64,000 bases of DNA, from the NCBI GenBank assembly GCA_012729315.1, contig JAAYDI010000169.1, positions 1 through 64,000 on the forward strand, read 5' to 3'. The stretch is from Planctomycetaceae bacterium (GTDB taxonomy: Bacteria > Planctomycetota > Planctomycetia > Pirellulales > Pirellulaceae). Under the pieces are notes generated by a model that worked only from the letters and a program-made list of their open reading frames with translations, had not been told where the DNA came from and ran no database searches. Each line of letters opens with the position of its first letter. Position 1 is the stretch's first letter. A program made the position numbers and the translations under genes. This document shows, piece after piece, positions 33,753 through 43,600 of the stretch.

Positions 33753-34849
33753 GGTTGATCTCCACCTGTCTGCTCGCTTGTGTCAGGAACGATCCACTGT
33801 ACCCCGTCCTCCGTGATCCGAAACCGTTTGGCGCGGATGCTCGATCCGGCCCCTTCCTCGTAGTAGACGATCAGCACGCTGCCGTCCTGCAGGTTGACCA
33901 TCGACGGATACGCGCCGATCACATCGTCCACCGGCACGTTCTCGCTCCAGGTCTGGCACTCATCGCGGCTGTAGTGCAGGCTGGTCGCCGGCACGCGGTG
34001 GGCCAGCAGTATGACATCGTCCACCGTCCGCAGGAAATACGGGCAGTGTCCTTCGAAACCCATGAGTTTCGAGACGCTCCAGGTGCGGCCTCGATCGGTC
34101 GATACCGACGAGCACATGGCCGGCCGCTGAGCGGCGTAGAGCGTGCCATCTTTAAGTTCGATGATGTCGGTCTCGGCGTCGAGCCGGTGGCCGCCATTGT
34201 CGATCTCTATCACGTCGCTCCAGGTTTCACCTCCGTCGTCGCTGTAGGTGACTGCTCCGACTGCTGTATCGGACTTCTCGCGATACAGTCCCAGGATCAG
34301 GCGGCCGTCGGACAGTTCGCGGATGGGGGAGCTGCAGTACGCATCCGCCGCAATCTGCCGTGCGGGGGACCAGGTGCGCCCCAGGTCGTCAGAGGTAACC
34401 ATCCACGTTCCCTGTCCGTCCCAGTGCCGCCCCGGCGTCTGGCTCTTGGCAAGTGAGAAGAAGTTACAGATCAGGCGGCCGTTCTTGAGCTGGCAGATGG
34501 ACGGGTCGCGGTCGTCGTGCGGGCTGTCGTAGAGCATCGACGGCGGGCTCCACGTCAGGCCTTCGTCGTCTGACGTGCAGCAGGCGATCTGCCCGCCGCG
34601 GGGCAGACGCTCTGAGGGCATCGACACGTGATCGTACCCGGCGTAGAAGACGGCCATCAGGCGGCCATCCTGCAGGCGGCAGACATCCGGGAACGCCTCG
34701 TAACCGCCTGCGCCTGCGTCCTGGCATACGTAGACGAACGAACGCGGCGGGGTCTGCGCCGCCAACGCGGCGCTGGACACGGCTCCCGGCACTGCAGTTG
34801 TTTGAATAGCAGTTGCAGCGATAACTACAGCAAGCGTAATCGATAACAT
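33749..34849 (-). CDS. Secreted exo-sialidase (BNR/Asp-box propeller)
   Basis: The 366-residue protein (signal about 1-30) is a six-bladed beta-propeller with five Asp boxes of the S-x-D-x-G-x-T-W form: SDDEGLTWS (93-101), SDDLGRTWS (153-161), SDDGGETWS (203-211), STDRGRTWS (250-258) and SRDECQTWS (about 298-306). Sialidases cleave terminal sialic acids. The canonical N-terminal FRIP arginine motif is not obvious, so related exo-hydrolase activities are possible. GAGGA precedes the ATG at 34849, and a TACAAT box lies 42 nt upstream. Its stop overlaps the next gene's start. Confidence 0.85.
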   Translation of the reverse strand: MLSITLAVVIAATAIQTTAVPGAVSSAALAAQTPPRSFVYVCQDAGAGGYEAFPDVCRLQDGRLMAVFYAGYDHVSMPSERLPRGGQIACCTSDDEGLTWSPPSMLYDSPHDDRDPSICQLKNGRLICNFFSLAKSQTPGRHWDGQGTWMVTSDDLGRTWSPARQIAADAYCSSPIRELSDGRLILGLYREKSDTAVGAVTYSDDGGETWSDVIEIDNGGHRLDAETDIIELKDGTLYAAQRPAMCSSVSTDRGRTWSVSKLMGFEGHCPYFLRTVDDVILLAHRVPATSLHYSRDECQTWSENVPVDDVIGAYPSMVNLQDGSVLIVYYEEGAGSSIRAKRFRITEDGVQWIVPDTSEQTGGDQP

Positions 34850-34890
34850 GGCAGATTCCTCATGGCACGAGCGAGAGTAACACCGGAGTT

Positions 34891-34896
34891 ATTGTA
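34891..34896 (-). promoter_or_regulatory. Candidate -10 box before the sialidase gene
   Basis: TACAAT on the minus strand (attgta at 34891-34896), 42 nt upstream of the sialidase ATG and in the 64-nt gap after the GH42-like gene. No good -35 was seen. Confidence 0.35.
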
Positions 34897-34913
34897 TCCT
34901 ATCGAACGACGCA

Positions 34914-37067
34914 CTACCGTTCTGTGACCACCAGGCACATGGACCACGGCTCGACCGCCGGGATCTGGAAGTGCCGGTATGGGCCGTCGGAAGGTCCCCC
35001 CGCGACGGTTGCCGCGCGACCCTGCATGTCGAACACCGTGACCGTGCTGTGATCCGTGTGCAGGACCAGTTCGAGTTGCTCAGCCGCATCGAAACTCGAA
35101 TTGACCAGAGCGACGGCCAGGGGTCCATCGGCCGCCGGGCGTGCCCACAAGTTGACCTTGTGGAACGAACCGACGTAGGCCGGCAGCTGATCGCGCGACA
35201 GCCAGCGCATGACCGACTTCATCTGGCTGGACTTGCTCAGGTTGTGGAGGAAGCTCCACGGATAGTAGCCGCACACCACGACGCGGCCCCCCAGCTCGTT
35301 TTCGAACAGCGCCATGCTGGTGGCTGCCTGCTCCTGGCCGCCGTAATCGACCAGGCGGGCGAGCGTCTGCATCTGCGGATGGGCCGGTTTCAGCACGTGG
35401 CCGGGCTGATGATAAAACGACTGCCGGCAATCGCGCTGACGCCCGGCAAAGGGGCCGTTGAGCGGATGGTCGGTGAGTTCTTCGATGCAGTCTTCATGCA
35501 GTGCCTGCTCCACGGTCACGCCGGTGAGGTGACCGAACCCTCGGCCGTTGACCGCTGCGAGGGTCTCGGCGTCCATGTACACACCGGCCGACAGGGTACG
35601 GCGCAGCGCCTCGTCGGACATGGCCGCCACGCTCTGAGTGAACAGCAGCGTCACGGCGGCGCCCTGGGGACTGTAAGCCGCCGGCAGGCCGATCTCCCAC
35701 AGCTGCGGGGCCAGGCCGAGCATCCCCAGGTCGGCGACCGCCCACGCATCCTTGTTCCATGCGGCATGCAATCCGACAGGATGCGCACGGCCAAGATGCT
35801 TCGCTGCCAGGTCGTACAGCGGCCGCGCGGCATGGATCCGGGCCACCAGCGGCTCGAATTCATCGAGCGGCTCGTCGTTACCGGACAGCACGTTGAAAGC
35901 GGCACCGGTGCAGCCGGCACCCATGTGCGAAGCGGCCTCGAGCACCGTGATGTGCGCCGCCTTCTTCAGCCGGTGGTAGGGAAAATTCTCGATCTCCGAC
36001 TGGATCGTGGCGACGTCAGAGGGGAGCAGTGAAATCTGGCGGCCAATTTCATGCGACTTGCCCGTCAGGCCGCTGGTCACCGTGTCTTCATAGTACCCGC
36101 CGCCAGGACGCCAGCCCACCGGCGCGCCGGCGGGACCAGCCAGCGCGCGGGCCCAGTTGTCGAAGTCGTACCCTTCGTAATACCGCTCGCCTGTCATGAA
36201 CCCCAACGGCAGACCGGGACGCACCTGGTGGACCGTGCGTTCCACCAGCGACAGCAACCCGGCAATCTTGGCCCGGTTGTTCGCCAGCCACGCCTTGCGC
36301 ACCGCGAGACGCGCTTCCGGGGGACCTGCATGCAACGCCTCTTTCAGACTGGCACGCGTGTACGACGTGCCCGTAATCTGCGAGAACTGTGCCACACAAC
36401 GGTCACAGAAACAGGTCTCAAACACCGGCATGTGACCTGCCAGACGCACGTCGTCGTCGACCCAGATGTAATCGGGATTGGCTTCCGCCACGACCCGGTA
36501 GATCTGCTCTACGTACTCCTGAAACTGCGGGTCGAGCGGGCAGAACGAGCCCCGGGACACATTGCCGTCGGCATCGGTCACACGCGTGAAGTCGGCCGCC
36601 AGCGAGTTCGGCAGGTTTTCTTCGTGATGCCCCATGGTGCCGAGCACGTTGATGCCGGCTCGATAGCCCAGCGCCTGTGCCTGCGGGATCCGCTGTGCCA
36701 GTATCGCACAGCGCCGCTGCATTTCCTCCAGAGGGAGTGGCGGGTGCGTGAACGACGTGAAGAATGTGATCTCGTCGGTCACTCCCTTGTAACGTTCAAA
36801 CAGCGCCAGCAACTCACGATAACGATTCTCCGGCATCCACTGCGCCACCGAGATGCGGAATGAAATCGACGCTCGATCGAGCACCGACCCGGAAGCGGGT
36901 GGTGCCGGATCCGACGGCACAGCGCCGGCAACTGCGCCGGCCTGCTGGGCGGCCGCGCCGCTCACCGCCAGCGACTCGGCGGCCATGGCGTGGCCAGCCA
37001 GCAAAAAGACGAGCGCGATGCGGGAAACGGTGGCGACAATCCGACGGGTGACTGGATGATGCGGCAT
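34914..37067 (-). CDS. Secreted GH42-like TIM-barrel glycosidase
   Basis: The 717-residue protein has a signal peptide (about 1-30, ending HAMA). A TIM-barrel glycosidase domain (about 60-400) includes YIWVDDDVRLAGHMP, then FETCFCDRCVAQFSQITG, a cysteine cluster typical of GH42/beta-galactosidase-like barrels. LGFMTGERYYEGYDF and a trimerisation-like domain follow (about 400-600). I start at ATG 37067 with GAGG upstream; the frame is open 36 codons further. It precedes the sialidase and ceramidase-like genes by 64 nt, probably the first gene of that operon. Exact substrate unknown. Confidence 0.75.
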   Translation of the reverse strand: MPHHPVTRRIVATVSRIALVFLLAGHAMAAESLAVSGAAAQQAGAVAGAVPSDPAPPASGSVLDRASISFRISVAQWMPENRYRELLALFERYKGVTDEITFFTSFTHPPLPLEEMQRRCAILAQRIPQAQALGYRAGINVLGTMGHHEENLPNSLAADFTRVTDADGNVSRGSFCPLDPQFQEYVEQIYRVVAEANPDYIWVDDDVRLAGHMPVFETCFCDRCVAQFSQITGTSYTRASLKEALHAGPPEARLAVRKAWLANNRAKIAGLLSLVERTVHQVRPGLPLGFMTGERYYEGYDFDNWARALAGPAGAPVGWRPGGGYYEDTVTSGLTGKSHEIGRQISLLPSDVATIQSEIENFPYHRLKKAAHITVLEAASHMGAGCTGAAFNVLSGNDEPLDEFEPLVARIHAARPLYDLAAKHLGRAHPVGLHAAWNKDAWAVADLGMLGLAPQLWEIGLPAAYSPQGAAVTLLFTQSVAAMSDEALRRTLSAGVYMDAETLAAVNGRGFGHLTGVTVEQALHEDCIEELTDHPLNGPFAGRQRDCRQSFYHQPGHVLKPAHPQMQTLARLVDYGGQEQAATSMALFENELGGRVVVCGYYPWSFLHNLSKSSQMKSVMRWLSRDQLPAYVGSFHKVNLWARPAADGPLAVALVNSSFDAAEQLELVLHTDHSTVTVFDMQGRAATVAGGPSDGPYRHFQIPAVEPWSMCLVVTER

Positions 37068-37304
37068 GGTGATACCTCGTGAGAGAATCCTGCATATTCC
37101 GGGGGCGCTGGCCTGTTCTATCCCCCCCCGGCACTTGACCTGATGATATCGCAGACCACTGCGAAGTGGTATCATCCTGCCAGTTTGTCAGTGACAGTCT
37201 GTCAGTACGTCCGAGAACGGCATTCCCATGCACTTCCACTCTTCGGGCCCGGAGACGTGCTGGGTGGCGGTCGTCTCAGCAGTGTCCACCCGATGGTGCG
37301 GACG
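37068..37304. other. Divergent intergenic region
   Basis: This separates the GH42-like gene (minus) from the AKR-like gene (plus). It contains direct repeats cagtttgtcagtgacagtctgtcagta near 37181-37207 in which gtcagt recurs three times; these could be operator half-sites. No coding frame is credible. Confidence 0.4.
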
Positions 37305-37313
37305 TGGTACAAT
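37305..37313 (+). promoter_or_regulatory. Extended -10 promoter
   Basis: TGGTACAAT, an extended -10, 65 nt before the ATG of the Tat-exported reductase-like gene at 37378. No good -35 was seen. Confidence 0.5.
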
Positions 37314-37377
37314 AGCGCGTTATGGTTCCAGGTCGCCGGTCGGAATGTGGTGTGTCATTCCTTTGGAGGACGGATCA

Positions 37378-38331
37378 ATGGCTCGCGGAAGTGATGCTCG
37401 TGAAGTACAGCGGCGCGCGTTCCTGGCCCATGTTGGAGGTTGGGTGGCGGCCGCAGGACTGGCCGGGGTCGGTCGAGCGGTGGCAGGCGAATCGGGGCCG
37501 GCGGCGGCCGCCGCCACGTTGCCCACCATCACACTCGGCACACATTCCATCTCACGATTGGTCGCCGGCTGGAATCCGATCGGAGGATACTCCTACCTCG
37601 GGCCGCATGCCGACCGGCACATGAAAGAGTACTTCACAGCGGACCAGACCGTGAAGTTCCTGCTCGATTGCGAGGCGGCGGGCATCAATGTGCATCAGTT
37701 CTCCGTCGGAGAGACGACGGTGGAGGTGTTGCGGCGAGTGCGTGAGCATGGGTCCCAGATGCAGTTCTTCGGACTGCATGCCGGTCGGGACAGCATCGAC
37801 AAGACGATTCAGGACACGCAGCCGTTCGCACTATCCCATCACGGTGGCGTGACGGACTCGCTGTTCCGCGAAGGGAAGGGGCAGGAGGTGCACGATTACG
37901 TGAAGGCCGTGCACGATCGCGGACTCCTGGCCGGCGTCTCGGCGCACAATCCGGACTGCATTCGCACGATTGCCGACCAGGGATGGGAAGTGGATTTCTT
38001 TATGTGCTGCTTCTACTTCCTGACCCGCAGGACGGCGCCGGGAGGGAATGGCCCCCTGGCCCCAGAGACGCTGCAGATCGCGTACCCGTTCTATCGCACG
38101 GACCCGCAGGCCATGACCCGCGTGATCCGCGAGGTGGAGCAGCCCTGCCTGGGCTTCAAGATCCTCGGTGCCGGACGATTGTGCGACAGCCAGGACATCG
38201 TCCGTAACGCGTTCAAGTTCGCGTTCGAGAATATCAAGCCTACCGATGGTGTAATCGTCGGTATGTACCCACGGTTCTTCGACGAGATCACGGCCAACGC
38301 CCAGTATACTCGCGAGCTGGCAGCCGGGTGA
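37378..38331 (+). CDS. Tat-exported aldo/keto-reductase-like TIM-barrel protein
   Basis: The 317-residue protein has a twin-arginine signal (QRRAFLAHVGGWVAAAG, about 10-26) and a TIM barrel beginning LPTITLGTHSISRLVAGWNPIGG, the aldo/keto reductase start. FLLDCEAAGINVHQFSVGET and FGLHAGRDSID follow, then VEQPCLGFKILGAGR and KPTDGVIVGMYPR at the C-terminus, which in AKRs bind the cofactor. I do not see the AKR catalytic Tyr/Lys/His set clearly, so it may be a barrel without reductase activity. GGAGG lies eight bases before the ATG at 37378. Confidence 0.8.
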   Translation: MARGSDAREVQRRAFLAHVGGWVAAAGLAGVGRAVAGESGPAAAAATLPTITLGTHSISRLVAGWNPIGGYSYLGPHADRHMKEYFTADQTVKFLLDCEAAGINVHQFSVGETTVEVLRRVREHGSQMQFFGLHAGRDSIDKTIQDTQPFALSHHGGVTDSLFREGKGQEVHDYVKAVHDRGLLAGVSAHNPDCIRTIADQGWEVDFFMCCFYFLTRRTAPGGNGPLAPETLQIAYPFYRTDPQAMTRVIREVEQPCLGFKILGAGRLCDSQDIVRNAFKFAFENIKPTDGVIVGMYPRFFDEITANAQYTRELAAG

Positions 38332-38390
38332 GGACGATCGCGTGCAGCGCGATGCAGCGAGTCTGTCGAGCGGTGGCGCGGGCCGCGTGG

Positions 38391-39863
38391 TCAGAGCAGC
38401 TGGGACACGCGGCGGAAGTGATAGCCGATGATGGCCAGTTCCAGCGCGTGATGGAACTGGCGCGGCCGCCGGACCAGAATCGTGAGGCAGAGTCGCCAGT
38501 AGGCGAGCCGGCCACGGTGCCAGACGCCCAGCAGCCAGAGCGATTTCAGGAATGCCTGGATGTCGGACCAGGACAGTCTGCCGCGTGAGACGCCGGGCCG
38601 TTTGTGCTGCAGGAATGTGCAGATGCGCTGGTAGTAGTTGCGAGGCTCGTACAGCTTCTTCATCAGGTCGCGGTAGCCGTTGAGGAGGAACTCGCGCCCC
38701 AGAACCGGCCGGAAATTGAGCTCGGCCTGTGTGTTGTTCCCGGTGCTTTCCGTCTCGAGGCGCCCTTCCTGCTGGAGCCGCCGGTATAGCCGCGTCTCGG
38801 GCAGGGCGGTCAGAAGTCCCACCATCGCGGTCACCACCCCCGACCGCTGGATGAAGTCGAACTGGCGCTTGAAGATGTCGACGGGATCGTTGTCGAACCC
38901 CACGATGAATCCGCCCATGACGTCCAGCCCGGCGCGCTGCAGAATCACGACCGATTCCGCCAGGTCGCGGCGGCAGTTCTGCAGTTTGCCGCACTCCTGC
39001 AGGCTCTCTGTCGACGGTGTCTCCAGACCCACGAATACCTTCTTGAAGCCGGCCTGCACCATGAGTTCACACAGCTCCGGGTCGTCGGCCAGGTTGGTCG
39101 ACGCTTCCGTCAGGAACCCCATCCGTGTGCCTGTACGCTGCCGCCACCGGATCAGCTCCTGCAGCAGCAAAATGGCTTGCTTCTTATTGCCGATGAAATT
39201 GTCGTCGACAATGAACACCATGTCCCGCCAGCCGCGCACCCGCAGTTGCTCCAGTTCGGCCACCAGCTGTGCCGGCGTTTTCGTGCGCGGGACATGCCCG
39301 TTCATGACCACGATGTCGCAGAACTCGCAGTCAAACGGGCAGCCCCGCGAGTACTGCACGGACATCGTCACGTAGTGCCGCAGATTGATCAGGTCCCAGC
39401 GCGGTATGGGGACCTGTGTGATTTCAGGACGACGTGTTGCCGCATACATGCGACGCAGTGTCCCGCAACGCATGTCTTCTACCAGCTGCGGCATGAGCTC
39501 TTCAGCTTCCCCCAACACCAGGTGATCAATGTCCGGGAATGCCTCGTGGCCCGTGGTGAAGAGCGGCCCGCCGGCAATGACCGGCTTGCCAAAGCTGTGG
39601 CACCGGTCCACGATGCCCGCGATCGATTCCTTGTGCACGATCATGGCGCTCAGCATGACGTAGTCTGCCCACTGCAGATCACGGTCGGTCAGCCGGCGCA
39701 CGTTCATATCTACCAGCTTGAGGTGCCAATCGTCCGGCAGTGTCGCAGCCACCGTCAACAGCCCCAGCGGCGGAAAGGCGGCCCGCTTCGAGACGAATCG
39801 GAGCACATGCTTAAAACTCCAGAACGTGGCGGGCGTCGGCGGGCTGATCAGCAGAATGTTCAT
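38391..39863 (-). CDS. B12-binding radical SAM protein (DUF4070 type)
   Basis: The 490-residue enzyme has an N-terminal cobalamin-binding domain (about 1-145, MNILLISPPTPATFW, PPLGLLTVAATLP, VDMNVRRL, VIAGGPLFTTG). The radical SAM core has CxxxCxxC at Cys175, Cys179, Cys182 (YSRGCPFDCEFCD), followed by VFIVDDNFIGNKKQAI and VGLETPSTESL. A C-terminal DUF4070-like region follows from about 360. Related enzymes (HpnR-like) methylate unreactive carbons of hopanoids or other lipids; the substrate here is unknown. ATG 39863 with AGGTG is preferred over a start 16 codons upstream. Confidence 0.92.
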   Translation of the reverse strand: MNILLISPPTPATFWSFKHVLRFVSKRAAFPPLGLLTVAATLPDDWHLKLVDMNVRRLTDRDLQWADYVMLSAMIVHKESIAGIVDRCHSFGKPVIAGGPLFTTGHEAFPDIDHLVLGEAEELMPQLVEDMRCGTLRRMYAATRRPEITQVPIPRWDLINLRHYVTMSVQYSRGCPFDCEFCDIVVMNGHVPRTKTPAQLVAELEQLRVRGWRDMVFIVDDNFIGNKKQAILLLQELIRWRQRTGTRMGFLTEASTNLADDPELCELMVQAGFKKVFVGLETPSTESLQECGKLQNCRRDLAESVVILQRAGLDVMGGFIVGFDNDPVDIFKRQFDFIQRSGVVTAMVGLLTALPETRLYRRLQQEGRLETESTGNNTQAELNFRPVLGREFLLNGYRDLMKKLYEPRNYYQRICTFLQHKRPGVSRGRLSWSDIQAFLKSLWLLGVWHRGRLAYWRLCLTILVRRPRQFHHALELAIIGYHFRRVSQLL

Positions 39864-40403
39864 GGGATGCACCTGTGTCTTGATGCAGGCAGTATATCGG
39901 TCTGCATTCACCCGTCAATTCAGAACGCTGCCAGCTTCCTGCCGCGCGACGGAGCGCGACAGCGATCCGCAGGCGGTGGTGTATCAGCCGTGTTTGCGCG
40001 ATGTAAGCAATGTGTAATTGCAGTGTTCAGAGCAACGTTCCGCGGACGTGGCGCGGGCGATTGCAGCGAGTTTCGCGGCCTTCACGGCGCGATTGGCGGC
40101 CCAGACGCGGACGGCCGGGCATCGTGTAATTCTTGGGTAATTGTTGAGCGTGCCCGGCGGCTGCGCATCGGCGTCGGTCTTCGCGGCCGTCGCGCGAAGC
40201 GGCGTCACGGTTCGGGCGACGTCAGGCCGGCTCCCCGTCGCACCTCGTCAGCGCTCAGGCCGTGGTGGATCACCGACTTCAACGCCTCGAACCCAGCACG
40301 CACACCCGGAATACCCCAGATATTGTGCCTATTTCGAACGTTGCCAGCACGCTCTACTGCCGGCTGCAGGTACAGGAACGCACTTTCTCGAGAGAGGGAC
40401 CAG
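39864..40403. other. Long noncoding stretch with degenerate sequence
   Basis: About 540 nt without a convincing gene on either strand. Reading frames on the minus strand (such as FEALKSVIHHGLSADEV near 40230-40290) look like decayed coding sequence, but no start, stop or family could be assigned. It runs into the GAATTC repeat and the double hairpin. Confidence 0.5.
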
Positions 40404-40449
40404 GGGAATTCAGGAATGTGGGAATTCGGGAATTCGGAATTGGCAATTG
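40404..40449. repeat. GAATTC-rich low-complexity repeat
   Basis: GGAATTC-like units recur with short spacers (ggaattcagg, ggaattcggg, aattcggaatt), ending in the palindrome caattg. This is a dispersed type of slippage repeat and is not coding. Confidence 0.75.
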
Positions 40450-40606
40450 CTGGTATCCTTTCCCCACTGGAGAGGCGAATTGGCTTGCTTGGGGAGTGCG
40501 GGAGAGAAGGTGGCCCGTGCTCTGGACAAGAAGCTGACGCATCAGCACGCGGCTCATTTCCAAAGTACGGCGTCTTGCCCCGGCTGTCCGCTTGTCCGCA
40601 GTTCTT
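40450..40606. other. Noncoding stretch between repeats
   Basis: About 160 nt with no gene or clear signal; it separates the GAATTC repeat from the double hairpin after the rhamnosidase gene. Confidence 0.35.
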
Positions 40607-40666
40607 TACCGCGAAGCGGTTACACTCCGCAGCCCAGGGTCGCTGCGCAGCAGCGCACCCTGGGTT
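40607..40666 (-). terminator. Double hairpin after the rhamnosidase gene
   Basis: Two hairpins lie in tandem just past the rhamnosidase stop: cccagggt (40633-40640) with accctggg (40657-40664), extended by cgctg with cagcg around a one-base bulge, and accgc (40608-40612) with gcggt (40616-40620). They probably end leftward transcription. The sequence may also be a dispersed repeat, since it flanks other low-complexity DNA. Confidence 0.55.
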
Positions 40667-40676
40667 CGGTTTCAGC

Positions 40677-43600
40677 TCATTGCACGCGGAAGACGTACTC
40701 GCCCGACCCGACTTCGAACAGTGCATAGCCGTCTTCAGCGCGCAGGAATGTCACCCCCTTGGCCGCCGTCGCGGCAACGTCGCCCTCGCGCACGCTGGCC
40801 GCGTCGCGAGCTGGAACGTAGACGGTGGCCGTCGTGTTGGCCGGTACCGTCACCTTCAGCCGGAACCCGGCCGCGTCGCGAGTCCAGTCGCTGACGATTC
40901 TCCCGCGAATCGAATCGTAAGCTCCCCGTGCGGCAGAGAGCCCTTGTCCCGGCGAGGCGAGCTTGGGCCGGATGGTGATCCGGGCAAACCCGGGTCCGTC
41001 GGTATCGATGCCCGCCACCGAACACTGCAGCCACTCGCCCACGCATCCCAGCCAGTAGTGATTGAACGAGTTCATGCCGGGGTCCTGGAATCCCTTGTCG
41101 GGCAGCCAGCCATCCCACCGCTCCCACATCGTAGTCGCACCCAGTTCAACCTGCAGCAGCCATGACGGATAGGTCTTGTTGAGCACGAGGCGGTAAGCCA
41201 GATCGGTCTGGCCGGCCTTCTCCAGCGCGAACAGCACGAACGGTGTACCGAGGAATCCGGTGGCCAGATGCCAGTCCTGCTTCTCGATTTCCTGGACGAA
41301 ATGTCTTGCCACCGACTCGCGTTGGGCCTCGGGGACCAGATCCAGACCGAAGGCCAGGGCATAGAACGTCTGGCCGGTTTCGCCCTGGGCGTCCACGATG
41401 CGGCCATCCTGCTTCACAAACTCCTTGACAAACGTCGCTTTGATCCGCTCGGCCAACTGATTGTACTTCCGCGCGTCGTCGGTCTGGCCCACGATTTCCG
41501 CCAGTTTGGCCATGAGCGTGGCGGAGTAGTAGTAATATGCCGTGCCGATGGCTTCGGAGTGCTGGGGGCCAGCCAGACGCAGCCAGTCTCCGTACGCGCC
41601 GGTGCCACGCGTGTAGTCCTTGCTGGTATTGGCCAGGTAGTCCATATAGCGCACCAGCGCCGGATAGTGCTGAGCGACAACCCGCGTATCACCGTACATC
41701 TCGAACATGCGCCAGTTGCAGACCGGACCTGCGTCTGCCCAGCCGGTGTTGCCGAAGCTGACTGCATTCACGTGCGGCGCGACGTCGCCCAGAGCGCCGT
41801 CGTCGCGCTGCGAGTCCTGGCACAGGTCGATCAGCCACTTGGTGAAGAATGCCGGCGCGTCGAGATTCAGGCAGGCGGTCTTCATGAACACCTGGGCGTC
41901 GCCGGTCCAGCCGGCCCGTTCATCCCGCTGCGGGCAATCGGTCGGGACATCCAGGAAGTTGCCCTTCTGTCCCCAGACCGTGTTCTCGACCAGCTTGTTG
42001 ACCAGCGGTTCGGAACATTGGAAGGTGCCGGTGCGCGCGAGGTCCGACGACACGACGATCCCCGTGACATCGGACGGCTCGAGCGGGTAGTCCAATCCAG
42101 TGACTTCCACGTACCGGAACCCGTGGAATGTAAACACTGGCTCGTACGTGCGCGGCGTCTCACCGGCCAGGTAGTACGTGTCCGTAGCCTTGGCCGCGCG
42201 CAGATTAGTGGTGTACAGGGTGCCGTCCGGATTGAGCATCTCGGCATGCCGTACCACCACTTTCTGGCCGGGCTTGCCGTGCGCCTTCAAGCGGGCCCAC
42301 CCTACCATGTTCTGGCCCAGATCGACCACGTATACGCCCGGCTGCGGCTGAGTGACCGCGAGCCCCGGCAGCTCCTCCAGACGCCGGATCGGCGTGCCGG
42401 GGTGCGCCTCGAGCTGAGCATCCACATCGGAGTCCACGAGGGCGGCATGCCAGCCGCTCTCGTCGGCGCCCACCTGACTCCAGCCAGTCAGTTCACGCCG
42501 GGCGTCGTAGACGCATCCCATCATCAAGTCGGACTGGCGGATCGGACCGTCGGTGGCCTTCCACGTGCCATCGGTGCCGATCACCGTGTGCGTGCCATCC
42601 TGGAAATCCAATCGCAGGTGGGCAATGAAACGGGTCTGTTCGCCGTAATAGTGGCGGCGCCCCGTAAACGCGAGGTACCCGGCGTACCAGCCATCACCCA
42701 ACATGGCGCCCAACGCGTTCTTGCCCGGCACCAGCTGCCGCGTCACGTCGTACCCGAAATAGTGCACACGCTTGTGATAGTCGGACCAGCCTGGCGACAG
42801 CACATCGGTGTCAATCGGCTGGCCGTTGAGCTGCAGTTCGTAGACGCCGAGGGCGGACGCGAAGAGCGTCGCACGCTCGAGCGGCTTGTCGATGGTAAAC
42901 TCCTTCCGCAGAAACGGCGCCGGCAGTATCTGCACGATCTGCACTTGCAGCTCGCCCCACGGCCCATCGCCGTGTCGCGCCACAACGCTCGACGCGGTCC
43001 ACTGCGCGGTATCGTAGTCTGCCATCGCCCACTGCTCCCCCGCCTCGCGCGTGCTGAGCCAGCTGGTGTCGATCGGAATGATCAGCGGTTCGCCGGAATC
43101 AAACAGCACGATCACCTTGCCCAGCACACCGGCAGGGTTCGGCGCCTCGCCGCCATTGGTCACCTGGATGCCGATGACGTTGGTGCCGGCGGTGAGCTGG
43201 TCGGTGATGTCGTGTCCGCCCGGCGTCTTCCAGTTGCTGCCAGCGCCCGCTGCGTGCCCGTTGACAAACAGCGCAAATGAGTCATCCCCCGCAATGATCG
43301 CAGTCGCCTGTGACACTGTGCGGTCCGCTGGCAACTGGATCACCTTGCGGAAGTAAGCGGGACCCGTCGGCTGATTGCCACTCTGGGAGCCGCCGACCCA
43401 GATCCACGAGTGCCCGGCGAGTGATGCCTGCTGCTGCAGGACGCTGGTCTGAGCATCATCGGACGCCGCGTTGTCCTGGCCGATCCACTCGGCCTGCCAA
43501 TCTCCCCGCTGCAGCAGTCCCATGGTCCAGCGCGCCGGAGCGCTCCAGGCGGAGGGCTGGTGGTCCTGGTCCCACACACGCACCTTCCAGAAACAATGCT

